Counted from the first letter of the stretch, positions 28,415-37,247 are shown. The stretch: DNA of 64,000 bases from Belliella baltica DSM 15883 (GCF_000265405.1 NC_018010.1:1302001-1366000); one strand, 5' to 3'. The notes: generated by a model not told the origin, from the letters alone. A program made the numbers and translations.

Positions 28415-29208
28415 TCGTCCGCTTTCAAAAGGAGTCGCGAAATAGTATGGAAGCCCTACAGTCTGCTTTGATCGCTTTGCCGAATGGTGGTGAAATCACC
28501 CTGGATCAGTTGGCAGATGTAACGTCTTTAAGTTCTCCGAATACGATTTCACGAGAGAATGTAAGACGAAAGATTGTGATAGCTGCGAACGTACAAGGCC
28601 GTGATTTGCGTGGTGTGGTCAACGAGATTCAGCAGATTGTTGAAGCGAATATTGAACTACCGGAAGGCTATCGGATTGAATATGGCGGACAATTTGAAAG
28701 TGAAGCGAAGGCTTCTCAATTGCTGTTAATTACTGCGGTGGTGGCTATTCTCATCATCTTTCTATTGCTCTATTATGAGTTTCAGGATGTCAAGCTTTCC
28801 TTCATTGTCTTAATCAACTTGCCATTAGCTCTGATCGGTGGGATTTTGATTGTGTACTTCACTTCCGGTATCATCAGCATTGCCGCTACTATTGGCTTTA
28901 TCAGTTTGTTTGGTATCGCTACCCGTAACGGCATCTTGTTGGTGTCTCGCTATGAGGATTTGAGAAAGGAAGGAAAGCAAGGGTTTGAACTGCTCAAAAC
29001 AGGAGCATTGGACAGATTGAATCCAATTCTCATGACGGCCTTTACCACAGGACTTGCTTTGATTCCGCTTGCCTTGAAAGGCGGGGAGCCGGGTAATGAA
29101 ATTCAAAGCCCGATGGCAGTGGTGATCTTGGGAGGATTACTTTCTGCTACTTTGCTCAATCTGGTGGTGATACCTTGTGTGTATGAGTTGGTAACGAAGC
29201 GGAAGTAA
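28405..29208 (+). pseudogene. C-terminal fragment of a CusA/CzcA-type RND pump
   Basis: The frame runs in from the junction (FDLVVRFQKESRNSMEALQSAL...) and continues through the porter-domain end and the last membrane helices (LPLALIGGILIVYF..., FGIATRNGILLVSRYEDL, NPILMTAFTTGLALIPLAL) to the normal C-terminus at 29208. About 267 residues remain of an expected 1040 or so. It has no start of its own and lacks the first helical bundle and proton-relay helix, so it cannot pump. It does not match either complete pump in this window closely by eye, so it is a remnant of a third RND system. Confidence 0.92.
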
Positions 29209-29231
29209 TACCTTCTCAACATTTACAAATG

Positions 29232-29268
29232 AAGCAACTGTTCGGGATTTACGAATGGTTGCTTTTTT
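29232..29268 (+). terminator. Terminator after the RND fragment
   Basis: AAGCAAC (29232-29238) pairs with GTTGCTT (29258-29264), then TTTT. Confidence 0.7.
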
Positions 29269-29297
29269 AGTATTTACATGCATGGGTGTAGGGAGGT

Positions 29298-29972
29298 TCA
29301 CCCGTAAATATCATCGAATCCTGAGTAATTTTTGTGTCCTCTCCCTCTGTTGATCCTGCCTTGTTTTGTGTTGTCTATGCGATACTGAAGGAAGGAACAA
29401 AGAGCCTCAAACTGGGCTTCTGGGACTTGGTAGGCACTGGCTTTAAATTCCTTTTTGATGATGCCCCAAATGGCAGCATAGTTCATTTTGGATTTACCAA
29501 CATCTCCTTCCTTGTATTCGTTATAGCGATCAATCAGATGCTTCACATAGTTTTTCAATTCCGCTTTTTTACCAATGGCACCATCTGCGAATTCCATCTT
29601 GGGTTTGCTTCGGGATTTATAGACAATTGTCTGAGCACTGATCGAATTGGCTACCGTTGAGTTGGATACATTGCCTTTGATGTTGATGGTATTTGATGAT
29701 TTTGCACTGGATTTGCCTTTGGCTTTAATCATAAGATAGGTCTTGATTTGTTTGACCTCCTCCACATTAATATCTCCTTTAGTAATCTTGGAATGGCAAA
29801 TCGGGCAAAGCATCAAAAGGTTGTCAGGGGAATTGTTTTCGGGATTTTCGTCAATATGATGAATTTCAAAATGATCCACATTCTGATCATCACAGATTGG
29901 GCACTGGGAGTTAATCTCTTGTTGTAAGAGAGATTTCGTTTTTTGGGGTATGGATTTTCGAGCTTTGGCCAT
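29298..29972 (-). CDS. HNH endonuclease-like protein with C-terminal helical domain
   Basis: 224 residues. Residues about 20-75 form an HNH zinc-finger nuclease: CPICDD...HFEIHHIDENPENNSPDNLLMLCPICHSKI, with two CPIC zinc pairs and His/Asn catalytic positions. A Ser/Lys linker leads to a short beta-rich repeat (NTINIKGNVSNSTVANSIS, about 95-113), reminiscent of linkers in bacterial conflict proteins. A helical C-terminal domain (about 130-224) ends GRGHKNYSGFDDIYG. It starts 3 bases after the fic stop codon, so the two are co-transcribed. Possible roles are phage defence or cleavage of DNA during transfer; neither is shown. Confidence 0.82.
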   Translation of the reverse strand: MAKARKSIPQKTKSLLQQEINSQCPICDDQNVDHFEIHHIDENPENNSPDNLLMLCPICHSKITKGDINVEEVKQIKTYLMIKAKGKSSAKSSNTINIKGNVSNSTVANSISAQTIVYKSRSKPKMEFADGAIGKKAELKNYVKHLIDRYNEYKEGDVGKSKMNYAAIWGIIKKEFKASAYQVPEAQFEALCSFLQYRIDNTKQGRINRGRGHKNYSGFDDIYG

Positions 29973-29975
29973 GGT

Positions 29976-31070
29976 CTAACTTTGCTTCAGTAGTTGGTAC
30001 AATTGCTGGTTGATGAAAATATTCTCTTTCCCGATAGGTTCGAGTTTTAGGATTCCAATGGATTCCAAAGTCTTTAAGTACCTGGAAGCGGCTTTTCTTT
30101 CTACGCCCAGCCCATTAGAGATATATTCTATTTTGGTATAGGGGTGGACAAACAATTGCTCGATCAAATCCTTTGAATAGATTTTCGGAGCTTCTGCTTT
30201 CACTTTTTCCTGGATATCATTGAAGATGCTGTTGATCCCCTGGATCTGGGAAATGGCCTTTGTCGCAGTATCCTCAATGGCCTTGAGCATAAACAATATC
30301 CAGCCTTCCCAATTGTCTTTAGTCCTCACCTCCTGTAGCAATTTGTAATAAGCTCCTTTGTGGCCAATAATGTAGCCACTGAGGTACAGCATGGGTATTT
30401 CCAATAGGTTGTGAAGGATGAGGTAAAGCACGTTGATAATCCTTCCTGTTCGGCCATTTCCATCATAGAATGGGTGGATGCTTTCGAACTGGTAGTGTTG
30501 TATGGCCATCCTGATCAGAGGTGACATGCCATCGGGTTCATCATTGATAAAGTCTTCCAGATTTTTCATCAGTCTGACGATTATTTCCTTATCATCTGGC
30601 GGTGTATAAATTGTTTTCCCTGTCAGATCATTTTTCAAAGAAGTACCTGGTAGCTGCCTGATCCCAGCCTCATTCTCTTCCAGTATAGCCTGAATGCGAG
30701 TAATACCATTGGTATTCAGGAAGCCTTTCTTTTTGATCTCTTCAAAGCCATAGAGCAGGGCTTCCCTGTAACGTAGGACTTCCTTTGTCGAAGGATCAAT
30801 TGTTATTGACTTGGCGGCTAAAGCCTGGTAGAGCTTGTCATGCGTGGTAATGATATTCTCCACCTCTGAGCTGGCCTGTGCTTCTTTGAGTACAATGGCA
30901 TTGATCAAAATACCTTGGTTGGGTAGTGTTCTTGCCAATCCCTTCAACTCAGCAAGGGCAACCGCTGCTTTACTTTCCTGTTTGAGTATTTCGATAGTCT
31001 CCACTTTTTCCACCGGAGCGGGTAAAAGAGGCAAATCATTGAATGGTTTAGATGGATCGATATTTTTCAT
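29976..31070 (-). CDS. Fic-family protein with C-terminal winged helix
   Basis: 364 residues, like the SoFic class. N-terminal helices carry a Fic-N region; the segment VENIITTHDKLYQAL resembles the inhibitory-helix area, though the classic (S/T)xxxE(G/N) motif is not certain. The catalytic motif HPFYDGNGRTGR is at about residues 198-209 and matches HPFx(D/E)GNGRxxR, so transfer of AMP to a protein hydroxyl is expected. The C-terminal 80 residues look like a winged helix (YTKIEYISNGLGVERKAASRYLKTLESIGIL), suggesting DNA binding. Its promoter is covered by repeats, consistent with autoregulation. It is co-transcribed with the HNH gene. Confidence 0.92.
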   Translation of the reverse strand: MKNIDPSKPFNDLPLLPAPVEKVETIEILKQESKAAVALAELKGLARTLPNQGILINAIVLKEAQASSEVENIITTHDKLYQALAAKSITIDPSTKEVLRYREALLYGFEEIKKKGFLNTNGITRIQAILEENEAGIRQLPGTSLKNDLTGKTIYTPPDDKEIIVRLMKNLEDFINDEPDGMSPLIRMAIQHYQFESIHPFYDGNGRTGRIINVLYLILHNLLEIPMLYLSGYIIGHKGAYYKLLQEVRTKDNWEGWILFMLKAIEDTATKAISQIQGINSIFNDIQEKVKAEAPKIYSKDLIEQLFVHPYTKIEYISNGLGVERKAASRYLKTLESIGILKLEPIGKENIFINQQLYQLLKQS

Positions 31071-31079
31071 TTGTAAATT

Positions 31080-31204
31080 ACATGAGACAAAAATACGAAA
31101 ATTGGGACATGAAACAAATTATATGTACCATGATGGGACATGAGACAAAAACCTGAAGAATAGGATATGAAAACCTGCATATGTACCACGCTGGGACATG
31201 TCAC
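31080..31204. repeat. GGGACATGARACAAA repeat array over the fic promoter
   Basis: Four good and one weak copy: CATGAGACAAAAA (31081), GGGACATGAAACAAA (31104), GGGACATGAGACAAAAA (31135), GGATATGAAAAC (31163, weak) and GGGACATGTCAC (31193). CATG-core spacings are 27, 31, 27 and 31, so the array is a 58-bp unit present twice; ATATGTACCA is shared by both units. The two copies nearest the gene cover the -7 and -33 boxes of fic. Confidence 0.8.
31088..31118 (-). promoter_or_regulatory. Promoter of the fic-HNH operon
   Basis: Minus strand: TTTG (31118-31115), 19 bases, then TATTTTTG (31095-31088), a full match to the Bacteroidota consensus. Both boxes lie inside copies of the GGGACATGARACAAA repeat. 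The start codon is 18 bases beyond the -7 box, so the leader is very short. Confidence 0.75.
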
Positions 31205-31941
31205 ACTCTTTTATCCTTCGCTTCTTTGTCAAAAGCAATCACATTTATCATTTCCCTCATCCTTGATCTTACCCTATTCCCATAACAGTTCTCAATCTCA
31301 CTGGCTGAAAGATTGGTGGTGGCATGGGTGAGCATGTGGCGGCTGATGAACATATCGTAGCGGCTTAGAAGGATCTCAGCCATTACGTTGGTTTCGTTTC
31401 CATAATATTTGATGTTGGACTCTACTCCCAGGTCATCAAAGCAATAGGCTTTCGGGATCAGCTCTCCACCTGTCTGCTGGAAGGCTGCTTTGGAATATTT
31501 GTTAATAGTAGAATAGCCGTCCTGAATGAATTCCAGGGTGATGTCACGAGCGGATTTGATGATGTACTGTTTTTTGGGAGCAAGCATGAATCGGAGCAAG
31601 GTCATCAGGGAGGTTTTGCCACAACCGACAGGGCCGGTCAGCAAAATGCCTTTGTGGAGGTCAATGCCGTGCTTTTCAGCATTGGGTTTGTCCTGATAAA
31701 AGTAGACCAAAAGTTTGAATATAATCAAGTGGTCTTCCTTCCATATCTGGAATTTTGGACTGATGTATTCTTTGCCTGCTTTCTCCAGGAATTCAAGGCA
31801 TTTGTCGAATTGGATGACATTGCTTCGAACACTCTCTGAGTGAGACTTAGAGTGGCTCGCCATAGTCCTTGCCGGTTCCTGAGTGGAGGTTTCCGGGTTT
31901 AGGACCTGGCTGATAGTTTCGCTGATCTTTTGCATAGGCAT
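31201..31941 (-). CDS. IstB/DnaC-like AAA+ ATPase
   Basis: 246 residues from 31941; an ATG at 31863 would give 220 residues and only a 17-base overlap with the upstream gene, and may be the true start. Walker A is LLTGPVGCGKTSLM (about residue 92-105), Walker B YCFDDLGVE, followed by sensor-like residues (THATTNLSASEIE). The fold fits DnaC/IstB helicase-loader or transposition ATPases. It follows the winged-helix replication-type gene, as in replication modules of Bacteroidota integrative elements. Confidence 0.85.
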   Translation of the reverse strand: MPMQKISETISQVLNPETSTQEPARTMASHSKSHSESVRSNVIQFDKCLEFLEKAGKEYISPKFQIWKEDHLIIFKLLVYFYQDKPNAEKHGIDLHKGILLTGPVGCGKTSLMTLLRFMLAPKKQYIIKSARDITLEFIQDGYSTINKYSKAAFQQTGGELIPKAYCFDDLGVESNIKYYGNETNVMAEILLSRYDMFISRHMLTHATTNLSASEIENCYGNRVRSRMREMINVIAFDKEAKDKRV

Positions 31942-32611
31942 TGAATTTTTGTGCGTTCAGCATCCAGTTGCGGGCGGCTGCTTTCCAGTCTTTCATCTTG
32001 GAGCGGCCACCTACCAGCCAGCCATTGCTCTGGAAGTAGTTGTAAAACTTCTCGGCCTCCACAGGTGGGTAGCCCTTTTCATCAAAGTAGATTTTCACAT
32101 GGGCTTCCAGTGGAGGAATATCCGGGCCATAGCCCGAGACTTCTTTTTTCTTTTGCCGCAACTTTTCTTTTTTCTTCATTTTCGAATCATTTGAAGCGTT
32201 ATCAAAATTTTCAGCTTGCTCACCCAAGTTTGTTTCGTTTTCACTGTTTAAAGGGTTTGTATTGTTTGTATAAGGTCTCACGGCTATTTCACTACCTGTA
32301 TCAGCACCTGTCTCACTACCTTTATCAAAACTGTACAGGTAAATGAGGCTACCCCGATGCGGATTGTATGACGGTTCGTAGCGGACATACCCGTATTGAT
32401 CCAACTGCTTCAGACACTTGGTGTAGGTGTTCACTGAACCGATTTTTGACAACCTCATCAGTTCGTCCCGGGATACAGAAATCGGGTTCCTGAAAAAGTT
32501 GAGATTCCACCGCCTGAACAAGGCCATATACAAACTGATGTGGTAGGGCGTGAGCCTGGTATCTGCATCCATCTGCTGGAACGCTGCGGAAAGGTGCTTG
32601 ATGTAGTTCAT
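31847..32611 (-). CDS. Winged-helix replication-type protein of a mobile element
   Basis: 254 residues. An N-terminal winged-helix region (about 15-95: LTPYHISLYMALFRRWNLNFF...SRDELMRLSKIGSVNTYTKCLKQLDQYGYVRYEP) is followed by a low-complexity lysine-rich linker (KMKKKEKLRQKKKEVS) and a C-terminal part with YNYFQSNGWLVGGRSKMKDW and AARNWM, a pattern seen in replication proteins related to phage O/DnaD. Flanked by an HTH gene and a DnaC-like ATPase, it probably starts replication of the element. No closer family name is claimed. Confidence 0.75.
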   Translation of the reverse strand: MNYIKHLSAAFQQMDADTRLTPYHISLYMALFRRWNLNFFRNPISVSRDELMRLSKIGSVNTYTKCLKQLDQYGYVRYEPSYNPHRGSLIYLYSFDKGSETGADTGSEIAVRPYTNNTNPLNSENETNLGEQAENFDNASNDSKMKKKEKLRQKKKEVSGYGPDIPPLEAHVKIYFDEKGYPPVEAEKFYNYFQSNGWLVGGRSKMKDWKAAARNWMLNAQKFNAYAKDQRNYQPGPKPGNLHSGTGKDYGEPL

Positions 32612-32627
32612 GCCCGGCCATGTGCTT

Positions 32628-32909
32628 TTACCTCAAGCGGTTTTGAAACTTATTGGACTGGAGCATGGACTGAATGTCTGCATAGTCATAATAGATCACT
32701 CCTCCTATCTTGGTAAAAGGTAATGTGCCGTTTACCCGTAGGTTCTGCAATGTGCCGGGCGAAATGCCCAGGAGCTTGCGAACCTCATAGGATTTCAGCC
32801 ATTTCTTGGTTGGCTGTCCGGAATGTTCTTTGAGTAGCCTTTTGAGATCTTCCAGGAGTTCAATCTTGAACTCACGAAGGTCATCCGTAGTAATAACTTC
32901 TGCTGCCAT
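32628..32909 (-). CDS. Excisionase-type helix-turn-helix protein
   Basis: 93 residues with a MerR/excisionase-like HTH (about residues 35-85: KKWLKSYEVRKLLGISPGTLQNLRVNGTLPFTKIGGVIYYDYADIQ). This HTH_17 type is standard in Bacteroidota conjugative and mobilizable elements, where it acts in excision or regulates neighbouring genes. It lies 16 bases upstream of the replication-type gene and 89 bases downstream of rteC. Confidence 0.88.
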   Translation of the reverse strand: MAAEVITTDDLREFKIELLEDLKRLLKEHSGQPTKKWLKSYEVRKLLGISPGTLQNLRVNGTLPFTKIGGVIYYDYADIQSMLQSNKFQNRLR

Positions 32910-32998
32910 ATCTTAACAAATGTTGATTGAATAGCGAAGATGTTCCCGTTTAGTGGGTTTTATTCACAAGGCAAACCGAAGTTGGGAAAGATTTTGTG

Positions 32999-33848
32999 CT
33001 ATTTCTCATCAGCTTCATCCATTCTGCGGATAAGGCTTTCATGCAGGGAATCGAGGAATTTCGTCCTTCCTGTCTTTCTGATACGTATTTCGAGGAATGT
33101 GCGGTGGTATTGCCCTAAATCTACTCCAAATGTGTCTTCCAAACATTTGGAAATTTCTTTCAAGTCTGCTCTGCCATGGTTAAAGACCCCACGGGCATGG
33201 AGGGCGTACATCAGCTCAATCAGAGCTACTTTGGAGTCTGTCCATGCCATTTTCCCCTTCGGTTCGACTTGTGATTTTCCGTTGCTTAAGTCCCTCATAT
33301 CCAGCTTATTCAATTCATCTTCCAAATAGACGTTGAGCAGATCATTGGCCAGGATGTTGGAAACTTTAAAATCATGGCTGGTAGAGAAATTTGGATCGGT
33401 CTCGAAAAAAAAATGAATCAAGGGTTAAGCGTATATCTTGCTTGCCACGGACAAAATACTTGTGGTCCAGGTAGTTGCTGTGGGTACGGTAATAGCGGTA
33501 AAATTCCAGGTTGTTGTCGAAGTACCGTTTGAGCTTATCCAACTCATTTTGATAGTATTTACGTTTTACCTTGATTCCTCCGTTGGGTTTATTGGTTTCG
33601 ATATTGAATACACTGAGGTGGTAGATGAGCTTACTAACGAATTTCGGTTTGATCTCCTTGAAAAACAGGATTTCGCTAGCTTGAGAATCTAATGGGTTTT
33701 TAGTCAAGCCCTCCCTTAACTGGTTAATGGCAATCAGGACCATTTGAAAGCTCTGTTCAGATTTTTTGAGGAGGTTATCTTCCTCCAAATCGATCATTCT
33801 AAGCTTTTCTTCTAAATCTTCATATAGTTGGTTATAGTTATCAGACAT
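32999..33848 (-). pseudogene. rteC: RteC-family regulator, split by a homopolymer frameshift
   Basis: Two minus-strand frames make one protein of about 282 residues. The first (33848 to about 33413) ends ...DIRLTLDSFFF, then shifts; the second continues ...FFFETDPNFSTSHDFKVSNILANDLL to 32999. The switch is at a run of nine A (33405-33413); eight would keep the frame. RteC controls excision and transfer of CTnDOT-type conjugative transposons. Its C-terminal half has the helical DNA-binding part (TDSKVALIELMYALHARGVFNHG). The extra base could be a sequencing error, a real mutation or a phase-variable switch. Confidence 0.88.
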
Positions 33849-33892
33849 TTAAAAAGTGAGTTTATCATTTCCATAGCTTTAAATATTCCTAA

Positions 33893-35842
33893 TTACTTTT
33901 GCATCCTCACCGCATTCAATATTGCCAGTAGTGCCACTCCCACATCGGCAAATACGGCTTCCCACATAGTGGCCAGGCCTCCGGCACCCAAGGCAAGGAC
34001 TATGACTTTTACACCGAAAGCCAGGCCGATATTTTGCCATACGATCCGTTTAGTCTGTTTACCTATTTGAATAGCAGTAGCAATTTTAGAGGGCTGGTCG
34101 GTCTGAATGACCACATCGGCTGTCTCGATGGCGGCATCACTACCCAAACCACCCATTGCCATGCCCACATCTGCCAGAGCAAGGACGGGCGCATCGTTGA
34201 TACCGTCCCCTACAAATGCGATGACACGGCTGGTATCTTTTTTCAGTTCTTCTACCTTTTCCACCTTTTGCTCTGGCAGCAGATCACCAAAGGCTTTATC
34301 TATTCCGAGTGATTTTGCGACTTGTTGAGTCACTGCATTCTTGTCTCCTGACAGCATGATCAGTTCCCGAACTCCTGATTTGTGTAATGCATTGATTGCC
34401 TGGGCAGCATCCTCTTTGAGTTCATCGGCTATCACCAGGTAACCGGCATATTTTTGGTCAACCGCTACATGAATGACGGTATTGACCTCCTCGGCAGCAT
34501 CAGCACAGGTAACGATCCCTTCCTTATCCATCAGTTTTTGATTGCCAATGAGCACATGCTTACTATTTACTTTTCCTTTCAGGCCGTGCCCGGCTATTTC
34601 TTCCTGTTGCTCGGGTTCTGAAATTTTCCCTCCCTGCTTTTTAGTATATTCTGTAATGGCTTTTGCGATGGGATGGGTGGATTTGCTTTCCATAGCTGCC
34701 GCCAGACTAAGCCAATCTGTAGTGATACCCTCCATGGTCACGGCTTTCTGAACTTCAAACACTCCCTTGGTAAGCGTTCCGGTTTTGTCCATCACCACAG
34801 TATTGACTTTTGTCATGAGGTCAAGGAAGTTGGAGCCTTTGAACAGTATCCCTTTGCGGGAAGCTGCGCCTATTCCTCCAAAATAGCCGAGCGGTATTGA
34901 GATGACCAGCGCACAGGGACACGAGATCACCAGGAAGATCAAAGCCCTGTAAAGCCAGTCTTCAAACACATAGTTTTCTACAAAGAAATAAGGCAGGAAG
35001 GTCAATCCCACTGCCAGAAAGGTGACGATGGGTGTGTAAACTCGTGCAAACTTACGGATAAACTGCTCGGTTTTTGCCTTGCGGGCGGTGGCGTTCTGCA
35101 CCAGCTCCAGGATGCGGGCAAGTGAACTTTCGTTGAACCGTCTGGTCACTTTCAATTCAATCAGCCTGTCGAGGTTCACCATCCCAGCCAGCACATTTTC
35201 TCCTTTGTTGTAGGTGGCTGGTTTACTTTCACCAGTCAGGGCGGAAGTATTGAAGCTGCTTTTTTCACTGATCATTTCCCCATCGAGCGGTATTTTTTCT
35301 CCGGGTTTTACTTGTATGGTTTCCCCAATTTGTACTTCTTCCGGGTGTACAGACACCATTTGCCCGCTTCTATACACAGAGGCCGAATCGGGGCGGATGT
35401 CCAGCAAGGCTTTGATGTTGCGTTTGGCTCGGTTCACAGCTGCATCCTGAAACAACTCACCAATAGCATAGAAAAGCATCACCGCCACCGCCTCGGGATA
35501 TTCGCCTATGGCAAAAGCTCCCAGAGTGGCTATGCCCATGAGGAAAAATTCGGTGAACACATCACCTCTCAGTATGGACTTCCAGCCTTTGACCAATACC
35601 GGCCAACCCACAGGCAAATAGGCCAGCACATACCAGCCGATGCGAATCCAACCGTTGAAAAATGCAGGTTGTTCCAACTGGTCAGCCGCAATTCCGGCCA
35701 GAAGCATGATAAGGCTCACAATGCCACTGCCCCAGGTTTGCAGGAAAGTGGAGGGGGCTTTTTCTACTTGTTTCGTTTGTTTGTTTGGTTGCGGATCGGT
35801 ATTGCAACAAGCTTTATTTTCTATATCGTTTGTAAATGCCAT
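33893..35842 (-). CDS. Heavy-metal P-type ATPase, CPC type (Zn/Cd/Co-like)
   Basis: 649 residues. It exports soft divalent or monovalent metals from the cytoplasm using ATP. The N-terminus lacks a full HMA domain but has a short Cys pair (ACCNTD). Order: two membrane helices pairs, actuator domain (TGES at about 205), CPC metal site in FLVISCPCALVIS (about 307), phosphorylation motif DKTGTLT (about 350), HP locus (THPIAKAI), and GDGINDAPVLALADVGMAMG. The general layout fits CadA/ZntA rather than CopA. Last gene of the czc-like operon; 12 bases after the transporter gene. Confidence 0.94.
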   Translation of the reverse strand: MAFTNDIENKACCNTDPQPNKQTKQVEKAPSTFLQTWGSGIVSLIMLLAGIAADQLEQPAFFNGWIRIGWYVLAYLPVGWPVLVKGWKSILRGDVFTEFFLMGIATLGAFAIGEYPEAVAVMLFYAIGELFQDAAVNRAKRNIKALLDIRPDSASVYRSGQMVSVHPEEVQIGETIQVKPGEKIPLDGEMISEKSSFNTSALTGESKPATYNKGENVLAGMVNLDRLIELKVTRRFNESSLARILELVQNATARKAKTEQFIRKFARVYTPIVTFLAVGLTFLPYFFVENYVFEDWLYRALIFLVISCPCALVISIPLGYFGGIGAASRKGILFKGSNFLDLMTKVNTVVMDKTGTLTKGVFEVQKAVTMEGITTDWLSLAAAMESKSTHPIAKAITEYTKKQGGKISEPEQQEEIAGHGLKGKVNSKHVLIGNQKLMDKEGIVTCADAAEEVNTVIHVAVDQKYAGYLVIADELKEDAAQAINALHKSGVRELIMLSGDKNAVTQQVAKSLGIDKAFGDLLPEQKVEKVEELKKDTSRVIAFVGDGINDAPVLALADVGMAMGGLGSDAAIETADVVIQTDQPSKIATAIQIGKQTKRIVWQNIGLAFGVKVIVLALGAGGLATMWEAVFADVGVALLAILNAVRMQK

Positions 35843-35854
35843 AGTCCTATCTGT

Positions 35855-36472
35855 TTAATGGGTGAAAAAGGAAATGATTCCTGTAAGAATAAGTATGCTA
35901 CCGGAAACCAGTCCTGCATTGTGTTCCAGCTTGTGCCAGTTGAACCGGTGAAGGCCTTTCTGTGCGAGGTACACCCAAAAGGTGATCCCTAACACGGAAA
36001 CGATGGTGTAGAGCAAGCCCACTGTCAGGATCATCGGCCATCCATGAGTCCCTGCTATCAGAAAGTAGGCTTCAATTTCTAGGCAGGGCGAAAGAAACAT
36101 CATGAATACCAGTAAGGTCACTACTTGTGTTGCTCCGGCCTGATCCAGCTTTTGCTTTTCATTGAAGTGAAAATGATGGTGCCTGTGGTGTTGGATGATG
36201 AAATACAAGCCGATGGCGATAAGCAATGAGGGAATGACCCAACGGGTGTAGCTGTTAAGCGTTCCTGCCAATGAAAGGCTAAATAAGCCCAGAAATACTC
36301 CCAACAGAAAGGTACTCAGCGAATGGGCCAAAGCCGCCACAGATGCAATACGGAGGGTCTTGCTTCCATGCCAGCCGAATCTTTCCTTCAAAGCCAGGAC
36401 CGGCAGCCAGTGACTGGGGATCAGTCCGTGGAGGAGGCTAAGCATGATGGTGCCGGTTAGTAAGGTGGTCAT
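35855..36472 (-). CDS. Putative heavy-metal/Ni-Co-type membrane transporter
   Basis: 205 residues with about six membrane segments and a cytoplasmic or periplasmic His-rich loop (HHRHHHFHF, about residues 93-101) between the third and fourth. N-terminal LLHGLIPSHWLPVLALKERFGW and FLSPCLEIEAYF are shared with a Bacteroidota group I associate with czc loci; the HGxxPSHW motif resembles the nickel/cobalt (RcnA/NicO) transporters. Metal export is likely from motif and context, but the metal is unknown. Confidence 0.75.
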   Translation of the reverse strand: MTTLLTGTIMLSLLHGLIPSHWLPVLALKERFGWHGSKTLRIASVAALAHSLSTFLLGVFLGLFSLSLAGTLNSYTRWVIPSLLIAIGLYFIIQHHRHHHFHFNEKQKLDQAGATQVVTLLVFMMFLSPCLEIEAYFLIAGTHGWPMILTVGLLYTIVSVLGITFWVYLAQKGLHRFNWHKLEHNAGLVSGSILILTGIISFFTH

Positions 36473-36491
36473 GATCGGCCTGGGTTAAATT

Positions 36492-36797
36492 CTAAAATTC
36501 AATCTCGTTTTTGATAAAGTCCTTTGCGCCTTCCGGGCCTGATAATTCGAGCCAGACCGGAGAATCCTGATGGGCAACTGTAAGACCCAGTATTAAAAAG
36601 TCACAACAAAGCCGTTCGGTCTTGATGAAATTGTTCAGCAGATCTAGTGTTTGATCCGAGCTGTCAAATCTGTACCTGAACCCGTTGGCAAGTTCCTGTT
36701 TTTCCAATACCCGCACTTTTAATGAAGCTATCACTGTAGCTTTTCTTTGCCTCAGTTCCGGAGTAGTGAGCTTGCAGCTGATTTTGTTTTTGTCCAT
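36492..36797 (-). CDS. Small cytoplasmic protein with Cys-Cys motif
   Basis: 101 residues from the ATG at 36797 (MDKNKISCKLTTPELRQRKATVIASLK); an upstream in-frame ATG at 36857 overlaps ynfA and is rejected. It has a ferredoxin-like pattern and a conserved-looking ERLCCDFL segment that could bind a metal. Proteins of this size and motif occur beside mercury/zinc resistance genes in Bacteroidota; I do not know a tested function. It lies 10 bases after the YnfA-like gene. Confidence 0.7.
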   Translation of the reverse strand: MDKNKISCKLTTPELRQRKATVIASLKVRVLEKQELANGFRYRFDSSDQTLDLLNNFIKTERLCCDFLILGLTVAHQDSPVWLELSGPEGAKDFIKNEIEF

Positions 36798-36807
36798 TGT
36801 GTTTGTT

Positions 36808-37143
36808 TTAAGAAGTCCTGGGAGCATACATGATAATGAGCATCCCGAGGAGGGCAACAGCTCCTCCGATCAGGTCATATTTATCCGGCACGATACCATC
36901 TACTTTCCAGCCCCAGATAAGCGCCATGATGATGAAGATCCCGCCATAGGCAGCATATACTCTTCCGAAATTGGCCGGCTGCCAGGTGGCCACTATGCCG
37001 TAGCCTATCAGGATCAGGCCGCCCAATGCCCCCACCCACCAAGGCTTGTCTTCACGTAAAGTGAGCCAGATCATGTAGCCACCGCCTATTTCGCAAAGAC
37101 CGGCCAGTATGAAAATGCTGATTGATTTAAGGATCACGATCAT
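36808..37143 (-). CDS. YnfA-family small membrane protein
   Basis: 111 residues with four membrane helices, the YnfA/UPF0060 layout: [81 protein letters not shown]. This family is related to small multidrug-resistance exporters and often lies in metal-resistance operons. Substrate unknown. Confidence 0.93.
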   Translation of the reverse strand: MIVILKSISIFILAGLCEIGGGYMIWLTLREDKPWWVGALGGLILIGYGIVATWQPANFGRVYAAYGGIFIIMALIWGWKVDGIVPDKYDLIGGAVALLGMLIIMYAPRTS

Positions 37144-37216
37144 ATTCTATTGTGTTCATAATTTGTATTGATCTCATCTCGTTAAGTGCTTTATCTGAAA
37201 ATACGTGTAAACCCAA

Positions 37217-37247
37217 TGCACAGTAATTGCAATTTTCAACCTGTGCA
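37217..37247. promoter_or_regulatory. Dyad between the Fur-family gene and ynfA
   Basis: TGCACAG (37217-37223) is the exact reverse complement of CTGTGCA (37241-37247), with an inner AATTGCAATT palindrome. It spans the fur stop codon. It could be an operator for the genes downstream or a weak attenuating hairpin. Confidence 0.45.
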
